NCBI GenBank assembly: GCA_907163375.1
Contig: CAJQUW010012941.1
Span: forward strand, 1-64,000
Reading direction: 5' to 3'
Length of the DNA: 64,000 nucleotides
From: Prostheceraeus crozeri
Lineage: Eukaryota > Platyhelminthes > Polycladida > Euryleptidae
Shown here: positions 54,357 to 61,924 of the stretch, one piece after another
Layout: every line of letters starts with the position of its first letter
Position numbering within the stretch: the first letter of the stretch is position 1
Made by a program: the position numbers and the translations under genes
The notes under the pieces: model-generated
Database searches by the model: none
What the model was told of the DNA's origin: nothing
The model's input: only the letters and a program-made list of their open reading frames with translations

Positions 54357-55592
54357 TTAATCCGTATTTCCATTTTGAATGTCTGCTAATTGAAATGATC
54401 TAGTGGGTACTGTGCGGCGTTTAAACATCCTTACACCAATACCAAAAGACACAATAATCATCACTGCTGCTGCTACTCCGACGACGATTGGCATTTCATG
54501 CGTTGCAGGGCTTTCAACATGGAGGAATATGCTGGCGGTAGCCTTTCCACCATCATTGACAGCACTGCAGTTCCAATCTCCAGCATGAGCGTCCTTTGCA
54601 TTCAAGATGGTCAGCTGGTATTGGAAGCTGGTTCCTGCTGTTTGAGAGATAAGGAAAGACGTGGAGTCATTTCTGATTCTGATTCCATCCTTCCACCAAG
54701 ACAGTGCGCCAATGGGATCAGAGAAGACACCGCAGACAAGAGTGACATTGTCTCCAGCATTTGCGGTGATGTTTGAGATGTTGGCTGTGATTTCTGGAGT
54801 GCATTGAAAGTCTTTAGATCTAAGATCTGGAACTGGCTTGTTTTTAAGTCGAGCTGGAGAAGCGCATTTCCCGAAATGTTTACGCAAGCTGTGTAGAAGC
54901 ATTATACGCTCAAATGACCAGGCATGCAACCATCGAAGTCGACAGTCACATTGCCATGGATTTCCTCTGACATCTAATTGTTTCAGCCTCATCGTGTTCA
55001 GATCCTCTTCCATCTCTTCTGGAAGTGTTGTGAGGTTGTTGTGTCCAAGAGTAATCTTTCTTAATGTCAACAAAATGCCAGAAAATGAATGTTTGTGCAA
55101 TTTCAAACCTCCAATTGTGTTTCTGAGATCAATACGCCTAAGATTCTTGAAATTCTTGAACCAATAATTCGGAATTGTTCCAAGAGGATTACGGCTAAGG
55201 TCTAGCAACGTCAGATCTGGAATTAGAATGAAAGCGGATGCATCTAATCCTTTGCCAATCGTCAAACGGTTTGAAGAGAGATACAGATCCTCCAGGCTTC
55301 TCAGTGGTTTGAAAGCTCCTGAACTAATTGTCCGAATTTCATTGTGGTTGAGATAAAGCATCTCCAGGCCTGACTTTTCCCAAGTTGTGAATGAGTTGTT
55401 TGTTAATTTTGATATTTTATTGTAATCAAGTTCAAGGCTGCCCACTTCTCCCCATCGATTACTTGGTACAGTTGTCAAATTTAGGGAATTACATTCAACA
55501 ACTGAATGGTAAACTCTTCGACATCTACCATCTGCACTTGTTCCTGCATACACAGCAGCAAAGAGAAAGAGGATTTCCATCAATTGAGACAT
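54357..55592 (-). CDS. LRR-Ig transmembrane receptor, copy 3
   Basis: A 411-residue paralogue. Signal peptide (MSQLMEILFLFAAVYAG), LRRNT (CRRVYHSVVEC), about six LRRs (LELDYNKISKL, LYLNHNEIRTI, LSRNPLGTIPNYWF, LGHNNLTTLPE), LRRCT NPWQCDCRLRWLHAWS as in copy 1, the Ig domain (DGIRIRNDST, DWNCSAVND), a helix with an extra Ala, and a tail ending QLADIQNGNTD. The frame is open upstream to 55631, but those codons run through a splice acceptor (TTGTGTCATTTTCAG ending at 55610), so the start is the ATG at 55592. The LRRCT joins a copy-1-like part to RSKDFQC, shared with copy 2, a mosaic that suggests gene conversion. The matching first exon is not found in the window, so its expression is uncertain. 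Confidence 0.87.
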   Translation of the reverse strand: MSQLMEILFLFAAVYAGTSADGRCRRVYHSVVECNSLNLTTVPSNRWGEVGSLELDYNKISKLTNNSFTTWEKSGLEMLYLNHNEIRTISSGAFKPLRSLEDLYLSSNRLTIGKGLDASAFILIPDLTLLDLSRNPLGTIPNYWFKNFKNLRRIDLRNTIGGLKLHKHSFSGILLTLRKITLGHNNLTTLPEEMEEDLNTMRLKQLDVRGNPWQCDCRLRWLHAWSFERIMLLHSLRKHFGKCASPARLKNKPVPDLRSKDFQCTPEITANISNITANAGDNVTLVCGVFSDPIGALSWWKDGIRIRNDSTSFLISQTAGTSFQYQLTILNAKDAHAGDWNCSAVNDGGKATASIFLHVESPATHEMPIVVGVAAAVMIIVSFGIGVRMFKRRTVPTRSFQLADIQNGNTD

Positions 55593-55937
55593 TTCCTCGA
55601 CAAAATTATCTGAAAATGACACAAAAGACAAAAGTTAATGAGCAGAAATGAAAATTGGAAGCGTCATTTCTATAAACATTAAAATGTCATTTCATTTATC
55701 ATTTCTATATCTTTATTGCGTAAAACCTATCTTCCAGATATTTGCCTTCAAAGAACATGTTTCCGGAATTTCTTGTTTTTGTATATTTTGTTTTCCCTCA
55801 TATTGACATGCTGCTTATGGAGGGTAATGAATATTGGCTTTGATGAGATGATGGCTGCTGTCATGTGTGTCCTCCGCTGATATTTGGTTGGATTTAATAG
55901 TCACAAATTGTACGTGCATTCATGCAATGATGCTGAC

Positions 55938-56289
55938 AGGGATGCGGAGTCCTATCATTTTGAAAGGACTCCGACTCTGACTGCGGGTGGTAAGTATATC
56001 AGCCTTAGTTCTGGTGACCTACATCATAGATCATTATAGGCTTACCTGAGCCTGATTTTAGTGATCAAATCAATCATTTTCTACGAAAGTTTACCAACTG
56101 TGCATATCACTTGTTGGTGTGTGTTTCACACGGGTTTTCTCCATTCTCTACCAGACAGGAAAATCCCCATCCTTCATCAAAAAATATGAGTACATGTAGT
56201 TGACCAGGTGACGGGAGATCATCTTTCTGAGCAAGTTATACAAAGTACATTGTAATTAAAAATCTACTTTTCAGTTTAGGCCAATATAA
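55938..56289. mobile_element. Possible hAT-type element end
   Basis: CAGGGATGCGGAGTCC starts exactly where similarity of the LRR-Ig copy 3 intron to copy 2 stops, and a small GGAGTCCT..AGGACTCC stem follows. CAGGG(G/A)TGCGGAGTC is a common hAT-type terminus. No second end was found before the PLE at 56290, so this may be a solo end or a breakpoint. Confidence 0.4.
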
Positions 56290-58320
56290 TCAGGTAAAAG
56301 TTAAAAGTATCGAAGAATGGCCTTCGGCGTCCAGCGCCTTCAACGGTCGATGTTTGGATGGCCAACATGATGATTGATGAGTGTCCGTAGATTTATAATA
56401 CATGTCAGCAATAACACGGTTTTCTTTTCGAATGATTAAAATATCCAAAAATGCAATTTCACAATCATTAACTTCCATTGTAAATGAAATATTTGGATCC
56501 AAATTATCCAATAACTCTTTGAATGCTACCAACCGATCAAGATCATAATCCCAAATTACGAAGCAGTTATCAAGATATCTTCGCCATTTCTTGATTATGG
56601 AATTTGCAATTTCCTCACCCAACGTAAATACCATGGTTTCTTTCAATTTGACCTCTAAATATCCTAGGGTCAATGTTGCGTAACTGGGAGCCACCTTTGT
56701 CCCCATAGCAGTACCTTTTATCTGTTTATAATTATTGTTCGCGAATGAAAATGTATTACAAGTTAAGACCAGTTTCAAACTTTCGATTATGAAATCTTGA
56801 TTAATACGTCTACACTGTAAACCGCTGGATACGAAAATTACATACAAACATATACGTACAAAAATCACATAAAATTTGAAACTAACATCTGATACGAGAT
56901 TCTCGTATGTTTACAGAGATTTGGCATGTTTTTCATACGAATTCTCACTTTCTTTCGTATGTGATTGGTGTGTAGCGATACGAACTATTCTATCTGTGAT
57001 TGGCTGTTTTACAATTAAATACGAATTGTTGGTATGTTTTATATACAAGACCCGATGTAAATTCGTCCTCGTTGGTATAATAATAATAATAATAAGCGTA
57101 TATTTCGAAAACAAGAAGATAATACAAGAAATCTCCAATGGAAATCGGGGAGATTGATAGAAACATCAGTACATCATACAGAGATACGTTAATGATACTA
57201 CTGTCAAATGACATTTTTCCAGTAATACCAGTGGTGAATATTTCTTTGTGAAAGTGTGGTATTTACCTAAATTGGAATTATTGTTGAAGTAACGCCGCAT
57301 GTCATCGTTGCTACTAGTCTTATGGCATTGACAAGACTCATAATTAGCTCATTTCCATGAACTAAGTTGATAAACATTATTTCAATAAAGCGATAACTCT
57401 CGAGCAACCATGTTGACTTATATATCTCAAACATAACTATTTTTGAGTTCATGAATTATAATGTGTCTTTATTTCGGAATGCTTAGTTCCAAAATTACAT
57501 AATGCAATTGCTGATGGTTGAATACTTATTGATTATTTATGAAATGCCTTAGACTTACATGTATTAAAATCGAATTCAGTATTGAAAGTATGACTCGTGA
57601 ATGTCATTATCTCACTACTAACAGAACAGTAGTAACATTAGTGTGATCTTTATTGACAAAAGGCCTTAAATCAACATATATTAGACATGATTCATGCTTC
57701 CCTTTATTATTGTGCTGGTAAGGCTTAAGTATGCAAAGCATACCACATTTGAAATAACATACGAAAAGCATACAAATATATACCTAGAGAATTCAGAAAT
57801 ATACAAAAAAATATTTTGGCATGCATCCTTCGTATATGTGATTGGTATTGAGCGATTTACAGTGTATCAATTAATGTTGGATAGCGTTGCAGCCAGTATT
57901 GAATGGCTTGTAACCAGAGATTGTGAGGAATGTTAGTCACTATAGAGACTTATGACATCGAATGTAACAAATTTGGATTCTGAAGGAATGCTTTCAGGAA
58001 GATAATTAAGGAAATCAAAATCATCTCTCACATAACTTTCCACCATTCTACAAAGAGGACTTAAGAATGATATCCAAAAAATGGCTCAATCTTTGAGTAG
58101 GACATTTTGGACCTCCGACAATAGGTCTGAATTTCAAGTCATCTGGATTATGGCAGAACACATAGGATGAATTGTGTTTGTCAACAGCTGCTTTTATAAT
58201 AGCAGACTTGTGAATTTTTGGCAATCCGTAGAAATTGCTGGTTTTGCACACAAAATTTACCAAATAATCCTTTTCCTTTTTTATCAAGTTTATAGCTAGT
58301 GGACTTGAGATCAATTTTGT
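56290..58320 (-). mobile_element. Penelope-like element split by a MITE
   Basis: Minus strand: NFYGLPKIHKSAIIK, LKFRPIVGGPKCPTQRLSHF (58314-58048), SPLCRMVESYVRDD, FVTFDVISLY (about 57940), then QAIQYWLQRYPTLID at about 57870. After the MITE it continues INQDFIIESLKLVLTC, YKQIKGTAMGTKVAPSYATL, RRYLDNCFVIWD (YLDN for YLDD) and FLDILIIRKENRVIADMYYKSTD. The C-terminal GIY-YIG part is missing after about 56300. A TA run begins at the 5' side (58326). RT similarity is highest to the 36.0-37.8 kb copy. Confidence 0.85.
56813..57864 (-). mobile_element. TA-flanked MITE inserted in the PLE RT
   Basis: Ends CACTGTAAACCGCT (left) and, in reverse, CACTGTAAATCGCT (right), flanked by TA at 56811-56812 and 57865-57866. 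The PLE protein reading resumes in register across it (YPTLID before, then INQDF after). 1052 bp and non-coding. A TAA run sits at about 57078. TA target sites point to Tc1/mariner-type mobilisation. Confidence 0.85.
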
Positions 58321-58325
58321 AATGG

Positions 58326-58600
58326 ATATATATATATATATATATATATAAGTAGTGAAAACTGTGCCCTACTTGCCAGGGATAGGTACATGGATAGGTA
58401 CATGTAAAAATTTAGTGTTATCAATAGGAACATGGATAGGTACATGTAAAGTTTAGTGTTATCAATAGGAACATGGATAGGTACATGGATAGGTACATGT
58501 ATACTTTAGTTATCGATAGGCACACGGATAGGTACATGTATAATTCAGTGTTATCAATAGGAACTTGTATGAGATCTGTTTTACTGGATAGGTACATGTG
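58326..58600 (+). repeat. TA run and a 40-46 bp minisatellite
   Basis: TA run 58326-58353. Then about five irregular units, from 58384, built from GGATAGGTACATG, TTTAGTGTTATCAATAGGAA and deletions of these. Open frames with Tyr-Leu-Ser repeats across it are products of the repeat. Confidence 0.85.
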
Positions 58601-58924
58601 TTTGGTACACTGTGTTTGGGAACGTCTATGATCGAACTTGTGTGGTTTGGTTCTGAGCACTTGGGTACGTACCGATAGACGTCCGTTGTTTGATTTTGAA
58701 TGGGTTTGCTCAATTGCGACTATTGTGACAATTATTTTTAATGTAGCACTATTTAGATGTGAAACTTTACTGTGCAGTTATGATTTAGTTGCTCCCCAAT
58801 AAGAAAACCAATTCCAGAACTATGTTTAAAATGAAAAGACAAGAGATTTACAATGTAAGTTTAATTTAAGCGTGAAAAATAAATGAGGGGTGCAAATCAC
58901 GTCCCTCAGGCGACTCCATGATCT
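58601..58924. other. Non-coding stretch
   Basis: Nothing recognised between the minisatellite and the cluster of small genes. It may include the 3' end of the minus-strand gene at 58925. Confidence 0.4.
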
Positions 58925-59155
58925 TCAAGAAGTCATCACACCACTCATGGAATGTCGGATTTTTACTAAGTCATGGTCACATTCGTGTACCGGACACTTC
59001 ACCGGTAGTCCATTCCGCCTTTGAAGTGCAGAGACAGTTAAGGTCTTCCATAGGGCCACTTTGCAGCCGCAAGACAGATGCATGGTCATGTCCAAATGAC
59101 CTCCAATAATGACTTGGCTGTCATTTTGAAAATAAAATAATGGCTTTGAGGACAT
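58925..59155 (-). CDS. Small Cys/His protein, RING/IBR-like half, function unknown
   Basis: 76 residues. Possible metal ligands: C29-x-C31, then C54, H57, C59 and H61 in LPVKCPVHECDHDL. The last block resembles the end of a RING or in-between-RING domain of RBR ubiquitin ligases, but the first half lacks the normal Cys pair spacing and the protein is too short for a full ligase. No signal peptide or membrane segment. A TATATAAA box on the minus strand (59213-59220) lies 58 bases before the ATG, a typical spacing for a short leader. It is divergent from the gene at 59380. A further exon or a chance frame cannot be excluded. Confidence 0.4.
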   Translation of the reverse strand: MSSKPLFYFQNDSQVIIGGHLDMTMHLSCGCKVALWKTLTVSALQRRNGLPVKCPVHECDHDLVKIRHSMSGVMTS

Positions 59156-59212
59156 GCTTCTTCTTATGGAACGTTGAGGATAAGTACTTAACAGTTTGGA
59201 ACAATGACATCC

Positions 59213-59220
59213 TTTATATA
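59213..59220 (-). promoter_or_regulatory. TATA box for the 58925-59155 gene
   Basis: TATATAAAGG on the minus strand, 58 bases before the ATG. The predicted start is near 59185. Confidence 0.5.
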
Positions 59221-59258
59221 GTTATATATATTCTTTAGGGAAGTTCGGTACCTCTCTG

Positions 59259-59298
59259 ATTGGCTGTTAGGATTTCCTTTGTTTAAAAAGTATATAAG
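59259..59298 (+). promoter_or_regulatory. CCAAT box (inverted) and TATA box for the 59380 gene
   Basis: ATTGG at 59259-59263 (reverse CCAAT) and TATATAAG at 59291-59298, 82 bases before the ATG. The two facing TATA boxes are about 70 bp apart, so the intervening DNA could act as a shared divergent promoter. Confidence 0.55.
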
Positions 59299-59379
59299 TC
59301 CGAGGTTTGTACCAATTCTTATCAAAGGTTCTAATCCTCACGTTTACAAGTTACAATTATTTTAAATCTACAAGTCTAA

Positions 59380-59847
59380 ATGGATCGCAAACAGAAAGCC
59401 GCAGTTGAGAACGGTACTGCTGATCGTACCACTTCGCCAGTGGAACGTACCACTACACCTCCCCAATCTCCGATGGAGCGATCGACAACACCAAACGAGC
59501 CGGTGGTGTTCACCCAAGCCCCTGCATCGCCCGACTACTCGAGTGATGATGGTGAGGATAGTGACGTATCAATCGAGACGATGCGTCACATGAATAAGAA
59601 GTCCATGCGAACGCCACTTTATGGACGGGTCACGGTCAAAGTCAAGAACGCCCCGAAAAAGTACCACACCAAACGGGTGTTCATGAGGATGGAGCCGAAC
59701 GAGCGGAACCTCACAACCGCTCTCGAATTTTCGGTCATCGACCTTGACACACCACGTCGCTGTCCCTGTGCGCCCAAGAAGACCAGGATCCATGTTCAAG
59801 TGGACTTGAAAAAACTTGTACCCTTTCCTTACCTTGATGACATTTAG
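59380..59847 (+). CDS. Ser/Thr-Pro-rich 155-residue protein, function unknown
   Basis: Single-exon frame starting at the first ATG after the TATA box. Residues 1-60 are disordered-looking and full of Ser/Thr-Pro sites (TTSPVERTTTPPQSPMERST), followed by an acidic patch (DYSSDDGEDSD). Residues 75-155 look folded and basic: YGRVTVKVKNAPKKYHTKRV, LEFSVIDLDTPRRCPCAPKK, IHVQVDLKKLVPFPYLDDI, with alternating beta-type patterns. No signal peptide or membrane helix. GC content and CpG use are higher than in the surroundings, which supports a real coding region. AATAAA follows at about 60035. I do not recognise the family. The proline-directed sites suggest phosphorylation, by inference only. Confidence 0.65.
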   Translation: MDRKQKAAVENGTADRTTSPVERTTTPPQSPMERSTTPNEPVVFTQAPASPDYSSDDGEDSDVSIETMRHMNKKSMRTPLYGRVTVKVKNAPKKYHTKRVFMRMEPNERNLTTALEFSVIDLDTPRRCPCAPKKTRIHVQVDLKKLVPFPYLDDI

Positions 59848-60032
59848 TGTGTTTTTTTCTTAATCTCTTTATTTAATATTCATTTGTATATATGAACAGA
59901 CTTGTTTTATCATTTCACAAATCGGTCTTCAATTAAGGTCTGAATGGGAAAGGGGAATAACTATCTACAATTAATGATGTTCAATAACTGAATTGAAACA
60001 AAAAAAAATCAAGTATGAAGACTTCAACTTGA

Positions 60033-60040
60033 AATAAATA
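60033..60040 (+). terminator. Candidate polyadenylation signal for the 59380 gene
   Basis: AATAAATA about 190 bases after the stop codon, the first AATAAA downstream. Confidence 0.4.
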
Positions 60041-60107
60041 GGAACATATAACTTTTAAAGAAACAGTTATGTTGTTAATTTTAAAATGCTTGTAGCAGTC
60101 CAGGATG

Positions 60108-60420
60108 ATATCATACATGTGTCATACACGAGACCATAAGAATGAGAATGAAAAGACCTTTAGAATGATATAAGGTATGTACCTATTCGATGGGAAAATC
60201 CTAGTTGTATGCAACTGTATGCAAGCAGACAAATGTTAGATTTTTAAATTCACTAAGTTTTTAGCCCATTCTTTAAAGACATGTAGCTCTCTAGTTATAT
60301 GTCATACATGTGTCATACAATACACCATTAGAATCAGCATGAAAAGAGCATTCGAATGATATATTGTATGTACCCATTTGATGAAAAAATCCTAGTTGTA
60401 TGCATCGGTATGCAACTTGA
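60108..60420 (+). repeat. Tandem duplication, period about 189 bp
   Basis: Two units, from about 60108 and about 60297, share TCATACATGTGTCATACA, GAATGATATA..GTATGTACC and AAAATCCTAGTTGTATGCA. About 80 percent identical by eye and non-coding. Confidence 0.7.
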
Positions 60421-60517
60421 AAAATTCCAAGTTTTTTTACAAAAATGACTAAGTTTACAAATTTTCAAAGTTAAAGTTTTACAACCAAAAATGATCATAA
60501 TATACAAACCTCTACAC

Positions 60518-60562
60518 TTGACCTTGACCTTGACCTTAGACCTGACCTTGACCTTTGACCTT
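60518..60562 (+). repeat. TGACCT tandem array
   Basis: Six to seven units of TTGACC/TGACCT, ending in repeated CTTCATACA. TGACCTTGA is the half-site of several orphan nuclear receptors, so the array could bind such factors. It may equally be a plain microsatellite. Confidence 0.6.
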
Positions 60563-60604
60563 CATACACTTCATACACTTCATACACGGCGGGGGGGGGG
60601 CCTC

Positions 60605-60700
60605 AAAATTTCTCGGGCGCTTCGCGCCCTCGAAATTTTTCGGATTATAGGGTAAATAAATTTTCTCGTGCGCTTCGCGCACTCGAAAATTTATTTACCC
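60605..60700. repeat. Two strong hairpins with GCGC..TTCG..GCGC tips
   Basis: 60605-60640: AAATTTCTCGGGCGC mirrored by GCGCCCTCGAAATTT around TTC. 60650-60700: GGGTAAATAAATTTTC, then GTGCGCTTCGCGCAC, then GAAAATTTATTTACCC. The two share their centre and directly precede the telomere-like repeat. Confidence 0.8.
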
Positions 60701-60735
60701 ATGGGTTCCGGGTGCCATAGATACTGTTCTTGCTT

Positions 60736-60818
60736 CCCTAACCCTAACCCTAACCCTAACCCTAACCCTAACCTTAACCCTAACCCTAACCCTAACCTTA
60801 ACCCTAACCCTAACCCTA
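60736..60818 (+). repeat. Interstitial telomere-type repeat (CCCTAA)n
   Basis: About 14 head-to-tail CCCTAA units with two CCTTAA variants. This is the animal TTAGGG telomere sequence in internal position. It can arise by break repair, by telomerase action at a break, or by ancient fusion. Confidence 0.95.
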
Positions 60819-61172
60819 GTATTTTAATTTTGGCGCGAAATTCAAATTTTCGAAATTTAGCGCTTAATTCAAATTTAATGTTCTATTCAAATCACACGTT
60901 TATATCTTCAATTCAAATATGAATCATTATATGACTATTAATAATAACATGTATATCAAATAATACATCAGTCCATCAGTTCATATTACTTTGAATTCAC
61001 TCTACTGTTTACATGTAGAAATCTTTCAACACATATGATGGCACTTCCATTTCTAAGGTTAAAAATAAACCAGCTGTTCCAATTCTTGTTTGAGTTATCA
61101 ATTTTGTTTAACCGTACCAATTCCAGGATGTGATGTCATAAGGTCTTTGTTCATAGTTGCTTTGTCAATTTC
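60819..61172. other. Non-coding stretch
   Basis: AT-rich, with nothing recognised. Confidence 0.4.
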
Positions 61173-61290
61173 ATATATAAAGAAGTTGCACACAACGAAT
61201 TTTCACTCATTTTCAAATTATTTAGTGTCCATAACAGACGTCGTTCTTCGTTCCTCCGTTCTCCGGTTCTTATTACAATTCTGAAGTGAG
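61173..61290 (+). promoter_or_regulatory. Candidate promoter and non-coding first exon
   Basis: ATATATAAAG at about 61173-61182, a pyrimidine-rich start region near 61203, then TTCTGAA followed by GTGAGT at about 61284, a good splice donor. It could be an alternative first exon joined to the acceptor TTTTTTTCCTATATAG just before the ATG at 61925. Inference from motifs only. Confidence 0.35.
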
Positions 61291-61861
61291 TTTCATTGTC
61301 ATGTTGTGCTACTTTATAGGATATTCGAGAGTAGGAACATTATTAAGTTTTTATAACCAAATAGCTTTAAATATAGAAGCTTGTGTTTTTAGGATAGGAA
61401 CACTTTATGTTATATTATTAACCATGTTTTTTTTAATTTTTCATCCTATATTAAGTCACTGAGCGAGAGACATGAATATATCAGTTTAAATGTAAGTGTA
61501 TTTGAATCAACAAGATTTTCACAGTTTGTAAATAAATAAAAGATACCTAAATAAAGCCTTCATCCATTTTAAATATTCAGTCTGTCATCTGCTAACAGAT
61601 GTATAAAATTCAAGCTTGTTTAATTAAACAAATTGAGGATTGGTTGAAATTTTCGAAATTTCAGTTTCATTTCATTAAATTAATTTCGAAATTAAATAAT
61701 AGTAAATCAGCTGTTTCCAAATTTCAACTCTTCTTATGAGCTAACCCTTTTCGAATAAATATCTAATTTTCGACTTTCGGTTTCAATTTCAACTTCAAAT
61801 TTTATTTCTTTCTCAGATTTCTCCAATATGAAAGTAGCACTTAATAGACCTTTGATGATGG

Positions 61862-61869
61862 TATATAAA
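61862..61869 (+). promoter_or_regulatory. TATA box before the 61925 gene
   Basis: TATATAAA 56 bases before the ATG, similar in spacing to the other two TATA-driven genes of the cluster. If the upstream exon at 61.2 kb is used instead, this box lies in the intron. Confidence 0.5.
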
Positions 61870-61924
61870 TGCGTTCTCGTTTTACAAGAGATTAAATTAT
61901 AATCAATTTTTTTCCTATATAGAA

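Noticed and set aside
58421-58713. Tyr-Leu-Ser repeated frames
   Set aside because: Products of the TAGGTACATG minisatellite.
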